From contig NZ_QAOK01000015.1 of the NCBI RefSeq assembly GCF_003050865.1, positions 1 through 64,000 of the forward strand: a stretch of 64,000 nt of DNA, given 5' to 3'. The notes under the pieces were generated by a model. It saw only the letters and a program-made list of their open reading frames with translations, did not search any database and was not told the origin of the DNA. The translations under genes were made by a program, and so were the position numbers. Of the stretch, positions 43,984-52,610 are shown in pieces. How positions within the stretch are numbered: the first letter of the stretch is position 1; every line of letters starts with the position of its first letter. The DNA comes from Nitrosospira multiformis. Lineage in GTDB: Bacteria > Pseudomonadota > Gammaproteobacteria > Burkholderiales > Nitrosomonadaceae.

Positions 43984-45028
43984 CCGCCTCGATACCCATA
44001 CTCGATAATCTGATTCCTGCGGAATCCAATCCTGCTAAGAGGTGTTCTGCCCCCGCCCGCAGGATCGCGGCGGACGATTCGGTTGCAGCAAGACGAACCT
44101 CGACTCCGGACTCACCAAGCCTCAGAACCGCGCTGATAAATCCCAGATTCGGCAGCGAAAGACGTACACTGGTTTTCCATACGGGATATCGAGTGGTGCT
44201 GTCACCTTCCGATTCATCCATCTTCTCCCCGACTGTATCCCACTCGATAGTCTGGCGGGGCCAGATTTCGCCTTGCCACTGAAGATGCCCGTTTTCCAGA
44301 ACATCCAGTTGCTGCCGCAAGAGCGCTTGAGTATCGCGATGCATGGGATTCGAGTAATCCTGATGCGGGGGAACTGGTAAACGAAGCTCGCCTCCCGGTG
44401 AAGCCGGGAGCGAAGCAGTACCAGGCGACTGCGAGAGGTTTTTCGATAAACGTCCCTGCGGTTCCAGCAACAGGCTTGTCAATGATCTTTTGCCGGCCAC
44501 CCATTGCGCCAGATGAAACTCATAAAACAGCCCGCTTGAACTGATTGCTTGCATCAGTCCTTGAGCCAGTTGCGTATGCTGGGCCGGCGTACCCTCACGG
44601 GGCGGTGCGGAAAGTAAGGGCGCTGCATCTGGCTGTGCAGACCGGCTGTCAGAAGGAAGCAGAAGCGGCTGCTGGAGCAGCGTGCTGATGAAACGCCCCG
44701 TCTCGCTCAGCTGCGAAGCCAATGGTGGAGAGTCGGGCACGAACCCGAACGTCGGCTTTGGCGCGCGGGATAGAAAAATCAGATTGAAAGTTTCGCCCGG
44801 ATGCGCGCTCCGGGGTAATTTCATCTGTAGCATCTGCCTGTCTCGACCTTCCCGGCCGTGCAGCATTACGATGAATTCGTTATTGGGAAGCAGGGCTTGT
44901 ACCTGCGCTCTCAGAGAACGCCCTGGCTCCAGTCCGGCGAGGAACGAAGTAAAATCCTCACGTCTTTGAAGTGAAGACTGAACCGGATGGATTGAGGTTA
45001 TTGCCGCGATTGTGTCGGATGCACGCAG
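43961..45028 (-). CDS. Second FliK-like hook-length/export protein
   Basis: The first ATG (44866) cuts into a conserved region, as in-frame coding resemblance continues upstream (FTSFLAGLEPGRSLRAQVQA, then LLPNNEFIVMLHGREG and LQMKLPRSAHPGETFNLIFL). The frame is open back to a TAG near 45090 with no ATG, GTG or TTG in that stretch. AGGAGA lies seven bases before CTG 45028-45026, which I take as the start, giving 355 residues. The C-terminal part (LSLPNLGFISAVLRLGESGV, LLAGLDSAGIRLSSM) is like a FliK hook domain. It overlaps fhlB, and the FliK-like plus FhlB pair is seen in other betaproteobacteria. Function: probably export switching. Confidence 0.7.
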   Translation of the reverse strand: MRASDTIAAITSIHPVQSSLQRREDFTSFLAGLEPGRSLRAQVQALLPNNEFIVMLHGREGRDRQMLQMKLPRSAHPGETFNLIFLSRAPKPTFGFVPDSPPLASQLSETGRFISTLLQQPLLLPSDSRSAQPDAAPLLSAPPREGTPAQHTQLAQGLMQAISSSGLFYEFHLAQWVAGKRSLTSLLLEPQGRLSKNLSQSPGTASLPASPGGELRLPVPPHQDYSNPMHRDTQALLRQQLDVLENGHLQWQGEIWPRQTIEWDTVGEKMDESEGDSTTRYPVWKTSVRLSLPNLGFISAVLRLGESGVEVRLAATESSAAILRAGAEHLLAGLDSAGIRLSSMGIEADEKAESV

Positions 45029-45104
45029 ATCGAATTCTCCTGTTCCGATGGTTGACCCCTCTGCCGGGATATCGGGGCGAATTAAACAGGTCTATCTGTA
45101 CCCA

Positions 45105-45446
45105 TCAAATATTCCACGCTCCCGACTCATATGCCTGACGCACGCACCGCGAGCGGCTGGCAGTGCCGAGCAGAGCTTGAACCTGTCTTATCCAGGGTTC
45201 CGTGTACTCGCGTATCGCTGCGTCATCGGACAGAATCTTGTGAATCAGTTCAACTTTCCGCCGCTGCATATCCGGAGGAAGCCGCACCGGTTCTGCAGCC
45301 TCGAGCTGCGCCACCAGGGCTGCGCAGCGTCGCTCCAATCCCGCAAGCTGATCCCATTCACTCGCCTGGGCAGCTTCTCTCATCTCGCCCGTAAGATCGG
45401 AAAGGGACTGAAACACAGCAAGGTTTTCTGCACTTGTCATCATCAT
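45105..45446 (-). CDS. Flagellar chaperone FliT
   Basis: The 113-residue helical protein fits FliT in size and position (after fliS). Its features are SLSDLTGEMREAAQASEWDQ, LAGLERRCAALVAQLEAAEP and KVELIHKILSDDAAIREYTE. FliT binds the cap protein FliD and guides it to the export gate; in enterics it also inhibits FlhDC. It shares one base with the fliS stop. MMMTSAEN gives three possible Met starts. Confidence 0.88.
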   Translation of the reverse strand: MMMTSAENLAVFQSLSDLTGEMREAAQASEWDQLAGLERRCAALVAQLEAAEPVRLPPDMQRRKVELIHKILSDDAAIREYTEPWIRQVQALLGTASRSRCVRQAYESGAWNI

Positions 45447-45910
45447 TACGCTTTTTTCAGATTGGCAATGCCGTCATGGGTGACGGATGAAATTATCTTT
45501 CCGTCTTCACCTGGCTGCGTGAACGATCCGATCGCTTCCCATGCCTCGTGTAGCTCGCCAAGAAGACTATTTACCTCTTCGATGTATTCCGGTTTGTCAT
45601 GAACGTTGGCCTGCAACAGCCGGCGCCCCATGTACTCATAAAGTGCATTCAATTGCTGTGCGAGTTCTCCTCCTGCTTTGATGTCCAGGCTGGCTTGCAA
45701 GCCGGAGCTGATGATTGCAATGGCTTTGGAAATCGCTTCACCCCTGGCCGCGATCTGCCCGCTGCGTGTATGAGCAAGCGCCGAAGCCAATGCTATCCGC
45801 GCTCCCTCGAACAGCATCAGAACGAGCTTATGAGGACTGGCGGTGATTACACCCGTTTCAAGACCAACCCGGGCGTAGGCGTTTACACCGCAGCGAGATG
45901 CTGGATACAT
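45446..45910 (-). CDS. Flagellin chaperone FliS
   Basis: FliS is 154 residues. The conserved core is YARVGLETGVITASPHKLVL, LMLFEGARIALASALAH and LNALYEYMGRRLLQANVHDK. FliS binds the C-terminal helix of flagellin to stop early polymerisation and takes it to FlhA. The gene sits between fliD and fliT as usual. The start overlaps none of fliD, with 16 bases between them. Confidence 0.95.
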   Translation of the reverse strand: MYPASRCGVNAYARVGLETGVITASPHKLVLMLFEGARIALASALAHTRSGQIAARGEAISKAIAIISSGLQASLDIKAGGELAQQLNALYEYMGRRLLQANVHDKPEYIEEVNSLLGELHEAWEAIGSFTQPGEDGKIISSVTHDGIANLKKA

Positions 45911-45926
45911 ATATTTACCCCTTCTG

Positions 45927-47936
45927 TCATTTTTCGTTGAGAGTCGGCAACGCGGCCAGCTGTTGTTGAAGAAACTGGCTCGTCTGGGTCAAGCTGCCCA
46001 GCATGGCATCGAGCGCAGAGAACTGCGCCCGGTAACGCGCCTCAACCATTTCGAGTCGACGACTGAAATCCTCCTGGCGCCGATCGATATCCTTGATACT
46101 GGCGTTCAGCCCATCGACCCGGCTGGCGATCACTCCTTCAGTAGCGAGAAACTCTTCTGCAACCTTGCTCAATCGCTCGGCGTAACCTCGCGAGAACTCG
46201 ACTGCACCCCGACTGCCGAGCGCACCGCCGTGAATGGCGACGCGCAGGCCTTCGGCCGCTCCTCCGCCAGTGGCAGTCAGCATCTGTCCCGATCCTGTAG
46301 CGGAAACACCATTGATGGAGCCTGCAACATCCATTCCCGTCGCTCCCACAGGATTGGCCCCGAGCAGATTGCCGGCACCATTACCTCCCGTGAGGGCGAC
46401 ACTGGAGGCGGATCCGTAGCGTGCCGACACGACACTCAATACACCCCCGGACTGGGAAACCGATACTGAAATTCCTTCGGTAGTCAGGCCAGAGAAACCA
46501 TTCAGCTTGCTCTGCACTTCGGCCGCCAGTGCATCCGCGGAAGCATAAGTTCCCTCGGCTAGCGTAATACTGGCTGCCTCCCCATCCACATTGAAACTGA
46601 GTTGATCGTTGACCCCTGCCGTTATCGTCAGCCCTGCCGCCTGGTTTCCGCTGAGGCTGCCTTGCGTTGCAAGTTGTGTAACCGTAACGGCATAATTTCC
46701 AGCTATTGTCTTGTCCGTTGCGCCGTCGTATGTGATCAGGCTGTCGGTGGAGGTGCCACCTATCGTAAACAGCTTGCCGATCTGTTCAAATTTTGCGTCC
46801 ATTGACGCTTGCAGCTTTGCGGCATCCACTGCCAGGCTGCCGTCTTTCTGCAAGGTAACGCCAATCTGGGAGAGGGAGGTGAAGCCGTTCCCGCTGCCGG
46901 TCATGGCCGTTAACGCCGCTCGAATTCCGCGCTGAACCGAGAACGCAGCCGAATCCCCCTGCAATATTGCGCCCCTCTTCGCTGCCGAGTTATAAGAACT
47001 GAGGTCGGAAAGCGTTTGATTGATGCTGTTGTACGATTTTACGAATGTTTCGACCGCTGTCTTGACAGCAGCGGTATCCTGCGAGACATTCAGTGTCGTC
47101 GGACTGCCTACATTCGTTTTGAGCAGGCTGAGTGTCACGCCTTCAATTGCGTCTGTAACCGTATTCGAGGATTTGGCGATATCGATCCCCTCGATCCGGA
47201 GCTTCGCATCCTGCGCGGCCTGTACCTGGGTGAGATTCTTGCCGGAGCCAGCTCCCGCGGTTGGGTCGAAGGCAAGACTGGAAAGCCCGGCTGCGTCGAC
47301 ATTGACGCCATCATCGTCGCTGACTGTAATCTTCAGGCTGTTTGCTGCGCCCATATCCTTTGCGGTCAGCACAAGTTTGTTGCTGGTCCCGTCATTCACA
47401 ATCGTTGCACTCACCCCGGTATTGGCTGCATTAATGGCGTCTCGTACCCCGGAGAGCGTGTTGCGGGAGGGATCGATCGTTATCGTTTGCGCCGGTTTCT
47501 CGTCGTTGAGAGTAAAAGTATTCAGGACGTTATCATAAGTGCCGTACTGTATCGTCAAAGTCCCGCTGCCTAAGGTGCTTGACGTGCTGGCAAAACCGTC
47601 GGAACGGATTTTCTGCTGTTGGGCAAGCTGCTGTACTTCCACCGAATAATTACCCGGCACCGCCTTGCCGTCGCTATTCCCGGTTGCAGTCACCAGGGAG
47701 CTATCTGCCGCACTCGCGCTAATAGCCTGATACTTCGCAGCATCAGCCAGGCCCTGCATTGCCGTCTGAAAAGCAGACAAGACGCCTTTCAGGGTTCCAT
47801 AAGCGGATAGTTTTGCCTGATAGTCGGATTCGCGCTTCTGAAGCAAAGCAAGCGGCGTGCGTTCGGCCGCCATCAACTGGCTGACCAGGCCATTTACATC
47901 CAGGTTCGAACCTGCCCCAGCAGCGGTAATCGCCAT
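45927..47936 (-). CDS. Filament cap protein FliD
   Basis: FliD has 669 residues, longer than the roughly 460 of Escherichia coli. The N-terminal part (GSNLDVNGLVSQLMAAERTP, LALLQKRESDYQAKLSAYG) and the C-terminal coiled coil (RQEDFSRRLEMVEARYRAQF, SALDAMLGSLTQTSQFLQQQ) are conserved. The middle has two flagellin hook-IN-type segments (TLSGVRDAINAANTGVSATI; a second near 430-500), which explains the extra length. Five copies cap the filament tip and fold exported flagellin. Confidence 0.95.
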   Translation of the reverse strand: MAITAAGAGSNLDVNGLVSQLMAAERTPLALLQKRESDYQAKLSAYGTLKGVLSAFQTAMQGLADAAKYQAISASAADSSLVTATGNSDGKAVPGNYSVEVQQLAQQQKIRSDGFASTSSTLGSGTLTIQYGTYDNVLNTFTLNDEKPAQTITIDPSRNTLSGVRDAINAANTGVSATIVNDGTSNKLVLTAKDMGAANSLKITVSDDDGVNVDAAGLSSLAFDPTAGAGSGKNLTQVQAAQDAKLRIEGIDIAKSSNTVTDAIEGVTLSLLKTNVGSPTTLNVSQDTAAVKTAVETFVKSYNSINQTLSDLSSYNSAAKRGAILQGDSAAFSVQRGIRAALTAMTGSGNGFTSLSQIGVTLQKDGSLAVDAAKLQASMDAKFEQIGKLFTIGGTSTDSLITYDGATDKTIAGNYAVTVTQLATQGSLSGNQAAGLTITAGVNDQLSFNVDGEAASITLAEGTYASADALAAEVQSKLNGFSGLTTEGISVSVSQSGGVLSVVSARYGSASSVALTGGNGAGNLLGANPVGATGMDVAGSINGVSATGSGQMLTATGGGAAEGLRVAIHGGALGSRGAVEFSRGYAERLSKVAEEFLATEGVIASRVDGLNASIKDIDRRQEDFSRRLEMVEARYRAQFSALDAMLGSLTQTSQFLQQQLAALPTLNEK

Positions 47937-47994
47937 ATTCCTGTCCTCTTCTGTTTTCCTGTTTTCGGCGGGGGTACTCTGCCCTGCCCTGCCA

Positions 47995-48213
47995 TCAGGC
48001 TTTGGTGCGCAGCAACAAACCCTGCAGCTGATTCATGGCTTTTGCCAAGGCCAGCATTTCTTCCATGGGAATCTGCCTCACGAGTTCCCGAGTTTCGTTG
48101 TCTACGACTTTTACCACTATCCTGTTGGTGTCGGTATCAACGCTGAATTCCAGACTTGAGCCAGCGAATAGTGTTGCTTCCTTTTCCTTCTCAATTTCCT
48201 GTTTCACCTGCAC
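47995..48213 (-). CDS. FlaG-family flagellar protein (start uncertain)
   Basis: The 72 residues from GTG 48213 contain the FlaG core (LEFSVDTDTNRIVVKVVDNE, then TRELVRQIPMEEMLALAKAM). FlaG limits filament length in polar-flagellate species and is usually about 110-130 residues. No ribosome-binding site precedes this GTG. The best start signal is GGAG six bases before ATG 48339-48337, but that frame meets TAA after four codons (48327-48325), and the open frame then continues to the core. The gene may therefore carry a nonsense or frameshift change near its beginning. Confidence 0.7.
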   Translation of the reverse strand: MQVKQEIEKEKEATLFAGSSLEFSVDTDTNRIVVKVVDNETRELVRQIPMEEMLALAKAMNQLQGLLLRTKA

Positions 48214-48358
48214 GGTCTGCGGCGTTGGTGGATTTCCTTCCCCGGCCGACAGGTGAACATCGGCGTGCAGGAATTTACCTTCGGTTGTTCTGGAACCGAT
48301 CCCTGGTTGAATGGCGGCTCCGGATTATTCGATTTTCATTATTGACTCCAGAGGGTTC

Positions 48359-48394
48359 GAATGGGAATCGAAAGCCTGCTTCCGATTCCCATTC
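48359..48394. repeat. Perfect 12-bp stem-loop between fliC and flaG
   Basis: GAATGGGAATCG (48359-48370) and CGATTCCCATTC (48383-48394) pair perfectly over a 12-base loop. It lies 41 bases beyond the fliC stop and 20 bases before the flaG start signal. No T-run follows on the minus strand, so it may be a partial terminator or a 3' stabiliser that keeps fliC RNA abundant relative to flaG. Confidence 0.55.
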
Positions 48395-48435
48395 ATCACG
48401 CGCCCGGCCATTCAGACGAGGCCGTGTACCGGCGA

Positions 48436-49587
48436 TTAGCCTCTCAGCAGCGTCAATACGCTTTGCGGCATTGCATTTGCCTGAGCCAGCATGGCCGTTC
48501 CCGCCTGCTGCAGCACCTGGTTGCGCGAAAGCGACGCCGTTTCCGCTGCGAAGTCAGCATCCATGATGCGGCTGCGCGAAGCAGACAGGTTCTCGGAGGC
48601 GGTTTGAAGGTTCGAAACCGCCGAGGAGAACCGGTTCTGGTAGGCGCCGAGGTCGGCGCGCGCCGCGTTGAGCGAGCTCAGTGCGGAGTCCATCGAGGCG
48701 ATAGCGGTATCGGCATTGGCGGTCGTATCTATCGCCAGGGAAGCAAAGCCAGTAACCGTGGTGGCTGTTGCCGCAACTGGAGTGGTGTTCAAGCCCGTAT
48801 TCGTTAGGGTGGCTGTTCCACTCATGCCTACGGTGATGCCGGCGCCGGATATGCCGGTGAGGGTCAGCGTGCCAGCCGCGTTGACAGCAGAAACGCCGGT
48901 TGCGCTCGATACCGCATTGATAGCAGCCGCGATATTGTTACCCTGAGTAGTAGCGTCAGATCCCGCCGCAATGGCTCCTACGCTGATACCATTGATAGTC
49001 AGATCACCCGCAGTAATGGCCGTCTGACCCCCGATAGCAGCTCCGGTCAGTGTGCTTGTGTAGGTGGTGGTGGTCCCCAGGGACGAGCTTTGTGCATTGA
49101 CGATGCTGGTGATATTGATGGTCTCGCCCACGTTGGCACCGACCTGGAAGGGTTGGCCGGCAAATGTTCCGTCGAGCAGTTTGATGCCGTTGAACGTCGT
49201 GGTCGAAGCAACGCGGTCGATTTCCGCCTTGAGTTGCTGAACTTCATTGTTGAGCGCGGTACGGTCGCTTGCGCTGTTGCTGGCATTGCGCGATTGCACC
49301 GCCAGTTCGCGGATGCGCTGCAGGTTGTTGCCGATTTCGCCCAAGGCACCTTCCGCCGTCTGTGATATCGAGATGGCATCGTTGGCGTTGCGGATTGCCT
49401 GGTTGAAACCCCTGATCTGGGAAGTCATGCGCTCCGAAATCGCCAGCCCGGCAGCATCGTCCTTCGCGCCGTTGATGCGCAGGCCGGAGGACAGGCGCTG
49501 CAGTGTGGTGGCGAGTGCGTTCTGCGAACCGTTGAGGTTGCGCTGCGCATTCATGGAAATGACGTTGGTATTGATGATTGCAGCCAT
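48436..49587 (-). CDS. Flagellin FliC
   Basis: Flagellin of 383 residues. The D0/D1 parts are clear: AAIINTNVISMNAQRNLNGS and LQRLSSGLRINGAKDDAAGL at the N-terminus, and SASRSRIMDADFAAETASLS and QAGTAMLAQANAMPQSVLTL at the C-terminus. The variable middle (about 150-290) is short, Thr/Ala-rich, and would form the filament surface. AAGGAG six bases before ATG supports the start. It makes up the filament after export with FliS. The long gene-free region upstream must carry its promoter. Confidence 0.98.
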   Translation of the reverse strand: MAAIINTNVISMNAQRNLNGSQNALATTLQRLSSGLRINGAKDDAAGLAISERMTSQIRGFNQAIRNANDAISISQTAEGALGEIGNNLQRIRELAVQSRNASNSASDRTALNNEVQQLKAEIDRVASTTTFNGIKLLDGTFAGQPFQVGANVGETINITSIVNAQSSSLGTTTTYTSTLTGAAIGGQTAITAGDLTINGISVGAIAAGSDATTQGNNIAAAINAVSSATGVSAVNAAGTLTLTGISGAGITVGMSGTATLTNTGLNTTPVAATATTVTGFASLAIDTTANADTAIASMDSALSSLNAARADLGAYQNRFSSAVSNLQTASENLSASRSRIMDADFAAETASLSRNQVLQQAGTAMLAQANAMPQSVLTLLRG

Positions 49588-50178
49588 GTAAATCTCCTTG
49601 ACTAATTTTTCATGAAATTACACCTACAGCCGTCAACTTTTGGTTCGCCTCAATTACCGAAGCTAATCAACTGCTGTTATGCTTATTAACGGTGGTCCAG
49701 GAGAAACATTTAATGGCATCGTCACGTTTTTTTGGCGCAGCTATCCCCCCACTCTTCCCGAGTTCATCCAGCACAGCTATCCGACTGGAGGAAAGATATC
49801 CCGACAGTGGGGAGGCAGGTGACGTTAATGATAAGAGGAGGCGGGGCTGCGCAATGCGCAGATTAACGGGGTGAACAGCGTCGTATATCTGACACTGCCC
49901 TATCCACTGCCGCAAACCCGGAATTTGGAGCAGAGACGATATTTTGACGCAGGCCGCGGAGAAAAAACCGGATCGGTACGCGGAGCGCAGGCTTCGACGC
50001 ACTTAAAAAGGTAGCAGGTATGGTCCAGCAAGCGAAAGCGAACAGGCAGAAATCTCATTCCTGCTGCAACGCAAGAGATGCCCTGTTGCGCCCGATGAAG
50101 AAGCAGCGGATGAAAAAGCAGTGAACAGGTGTGGAGGATAATCCGGCGGTTTCAGGGAGCTGAGGAGGTGAGGGGGGC
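49588..50178. other. Gene-free stretch upstream of fliC
   Basis: No supported gene lies in these 591 bases between the fliC start and the response-regulator end. Open frames on both strands lack ribosome-binding sites. It should hold the fliC promoter. The only sigma-28-like match on the minus strand (AAAAGTT, 11 bases, then GTGTAATT) is poor at the -10 end, so I do not call it. Confidence 0.5.
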
Positions 50179-50805
50179 TCAGGCGAGGCCGTTCTTGATT
50201 GCGTAGTGGGTCACTTCCGCATTGTTCTTGAGCTTCATCTTTTGCAGGAGCCGGCCGCGGTAGACACTCACAGTCTTGACCGACAGATGCATTTCCTCGG
50301 CCACATCGGTGAGACTCTTGCCCGAAGCGATCAGGCGCAGGGTCTGGTACTCACGATCAGACAACATTTCGTGCGGCGGACGATCGTGATCAAGGCCAAG
50401 GCTTTCAGCCATGGCTTCCGCCATTGTGGGCGTCAGGTACTTGCGCCCCCTGGCGACCTGGTTGATGGCGGCCATCAGCTCATTGGGAGCGCTCTGCTTG
50501 GTTATATAACCGGAGGCTCCCGCCTTCACGGCCCGGATCGCATAAAGTCCCTCCTCGTGCATGCTCAGCATGAGCACGGGTAATTTGGGGCACTCTTTCC
50601 TGATCTGCTTCAACACTTCGATGCCGTTCCTGTCGGGCAGGGAAATATCCAGCACCACCACGCTCCATTCACCTTCACGCAGTTGCTGCATCGCTGCTCC
50701 ACCTGATTCCGCTTCCGCGATGACATCAATTTTTCCGCTTTCAGTCAGAATCTGCCTCAAGCCCTGACGCACAATGGCGTGATCGTCGACAATCAACACC
50801 TTCAT
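50179..50805 (-). CDS. NarL/UvrY-type response regulator
   Basis: The 208-residue regulator has a receiver domain (KVLIVDDHAIVRQGLRQIL, phospho-acceptor D53 in VVLDISLPDRNG, K near 103) and a LuxR-type DNA-binding domain (LSDREYQTLRLIASGKSLTD, then VAEEMHLSVKTVSVYRGRLL). It overlaps the kinase gene by four bases, so they form a pair. Class members include UvrY/GacA and NarL. Location beside fliC suggests a role in motility, but target genes are not shown by sequence. Confidence 0.93.
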   Translation of the reverse strand: MKVLIVDDHAIVRQGLRQILTESGKIDVIAEAESGGAAMQQLREGEWSVVVLDISLPDRNGIEVLKQIRKECPKLPVLMLSMHEEGLYAIRAVKAGASGYITKQSAPNELMAAINQVARGRKYLTPTMAEAMAESLGLDHDRPPHEMLSDREYQTLRLIASGKSLTDVAEEMHLSVKTVSVYRGRLLQKMKLKNNAEVTHYAIKNGLA

Positions 50806-52031
50806 GAGCGGGTCGATTTCCGTGAAGGAGTCGCCGCAAGGACCGTTGCCCGCGCTTCCGCAGCAAGCGGAATCGAGAGATGCACCAGGGTGCCTTCACT
50901 TGCCGGCTCCGCTCCTGTCTGTTCCCGCTGAAGCCCTGACTGACCTTGCCGGGTCTGAGTCCGCTCATGCCCCTGCCCTGCGCTGACCGTCAGTTTTCCC
51001 TCGAGCAGGCTCGCGCGCTCGACCATGCCCCGAATGCCGAACGAATCAAGCTTTCTGAGATCGCTTGGGGCGATGCCGCACCCGTTATCCAGCACCTTGA
51101 GCTCCAGATGTCCTTGTCTCACGTCAAGCCAGACCCAGACATGCGAAGCATGGGCATGCTTGGCAATATTGGTCAGTGCTTCCTGAAAAATTCGAAATAC
51201 AGCCACAGCCGTATCAGGTTCGAGTTCAATATCCGATTCGTTGCACGATACCTCGCAAGGTATGCCATAACGTTTCGCAAACTCACCTGCCTCCCATTCT
51301 ATTGCCGCAAAAATGCCGAAATCCATGATACCCGGCCGCAGGTCACGGGAAATACGCTGTATTGAATGGATGGTGCGATCCACCAGATCGGAAACAGTAC
51401 GGACTTTCGCAAGTAGTGCGGTATTCTCGGCGCTGCTGGCACCTGCATCGATCCGCCTCACCAGCCAGTCGAGATCGATCTTGATGGCAGTGAGGTTTCC
51501 CCCCAGATCATCGTGTATTTCTCTGGCAATGCGTATACGCTCGTGCTCCCTCGCCGCCATGACGTGCGCTGATACTTCCTTGAGCCGTTCATGGGATTCC
51601 TTGAGCTCTGTCTCCCGACGCCTGCCCTCGGTGATATTGATGATAATGCCTTCCCAAACCACGCCCGCGCCCTTCTTCCGCCTTGGACTCGCTCGCAGGC
51701 TGATCCACTTTATATCCCCATAGGATTCGATCCACAGGCGCCCTTCCCAATTCCACGTTGTCAGATTAGCTGCGGATTGCGCCTTCGAATACCGCAGGCT
51801 CTCCCGGTCTTCCGGGAGCACCAGATCCAGGAACAACGAGGGATTGGCTTTGAGTTCCGCAGCGGAAATCCCAAGCACGCTGGCGCACTGGTCGCTGATA
51901 AAAGGCAGGGAGGAAGTACCGTCTTCCTTCTGTATGTATTGAAAAACCATACCAGGAGAATTGGCGACGACATCCAATGGATACGCCTTCCCCATGTGGA
52001 TGGAGTCTGATTTTTCCTTTTTTTGCTTCAT
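50802..52031 (-). CDS. PAS-containing sensor histidine kinase
   Basis: The 409-residue kinase is soluble, with no membrane segment. A PAS-like domain covers about 15-135 (VVANSPGMVFQYIQKEDGTS, then VWEGIIINITE). A HisKA_3 dimerisation domain has the phospho-acceptor H173 in REIHDDLGGNLTAIKIDLDW. The HATPase domain shows FQEALTNIAKHAHAS (N-box) and VLDNGCGIAP. A Gln/Arg/Glu-rich linker follows near 365-385. It phosphorylates the regulator at 50179-50805 in response to a cytoplasmic signal; the signal is unknown. Confidence 0.92.
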   Translation of the reverse strand: MKQKKEKSDSIHMGKAYPLDVVANSPGMVFQYIQKEDGTSSLPFISDQCASVLGISAAELKANPSLFLDLVLPEDRESLRYSKAQSAANLTTWNWEGRLWIESYGDIKWISLRASPRRKKGAGVVWEGIIINITEGRRRETELKESHERLKEVSAHVMAAREHERIRIAREIHDDLGGNLTAIKIDLDWLVRRIDAGASSAENTALLAKVRTVSDLVDRTIHSIQRISRDLRPGIMDFGIFAAIEWEAGEFAKRYGIPCEVSCNESDIELEPDTAVAVFRIFQEALTNIAKHAHASHVWVWLDVRQGHLELKVLDNGCGIAPSDLRKLDSFGIRGMVERASLLEGKLTVSAGQGHERTQTRQGQSGLQREQTGAEPASEGTLVHLSIPLAAEARATVLAATPSRKSTRS

Positions 52032-52124
52032 GGAGTGCTGATACGTTATTGACTGCGCAAGTTATAATGCGACAGATTCCGGCCGGACATAGAGGATACG
52101 GCGCGATCACTCACCCTTGAAGAT

Positions 52125-52448
52125 TCATGCATCCTTGCAGATATTTTCAAGAGCACGCTGAATAAGATCTGAATTCTCAGGCCGGACCAGGCGAGCCATT
52201 TCTTTTCCATCCTTCAAAAAAATCAGGGTCGGCCAGAGCTTTACTCCAAACGAGCGTCCTAACCGTCGACCTTTTCCATCCTCTATCCGGATATGGCGCA
52301 CCGGTGAAGCTCCGGACAAGGCTGAGGCAATCAGCGGCCGCGCAGCCCGGCAGTATCCGCACCATGCTGCACCGAACTCGACAAGAGTTGGACCCTGCAG
52401 CGAATCGATCTCGGCACGGGTTGGCTCACTGCCATGAACAGTATCCAT
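52125..52448 (-). CDS. Thioredoxin-like protein with WCGYC active site
   Basis: From ATG 52448 this is a 107-residue thioredoxin fold, the family's normal length. VEFGAAWCGYCRAARPLI holds the CxxC pair, with Tyr where thioredoxin has Pro, and KLWPTLIFLKDGKEMARLV contains the cis-Pro. The longer frame from 52571 adds 41 unconserved residues. TATAAT occurs just before ATG 52448, which would suit a leaderless message or a start further in. It reduces disulfides in the cytoplasm; the WCGYC site suggests a thiol-disulfide role other than the main thioredoxin. Confidence 0.85.
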   Translation of the reverse strand: MDTVHGSEPTRAEIDSLQGPTLVEFGAAWCGYCRAARPLIASALSGASPVRHIRIEDGKGRRLGRSFGVKLWPTLIFLKDGKEMARLVRPENSDLIQRALENICKDA

Positions 52449-52610
52449 TCCTGTATTATAACCGCTCCAGCGTTCCCGTTTCCCGGCCTTCCAGGGAGGC
52501 AAAGTGGAATCCCTTTTCAGGTTGCCTCCCCCCGGCAACTCTTGACCCTCATATACGTGCGCATCCAGCATGCGGATGAACTTGCCAGGCGAGGGGAAAT
52601 AGGACCTCCA

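Noticed and set aside
49588-49680. Sigma-28 promoter for fliC
   Set aside because: The best match (AAAAGTT, 11 bases, GTGTAATT on the minus strand) fits the -35 but only two or so positions of the GCCGATAA -10. Not enough to call.
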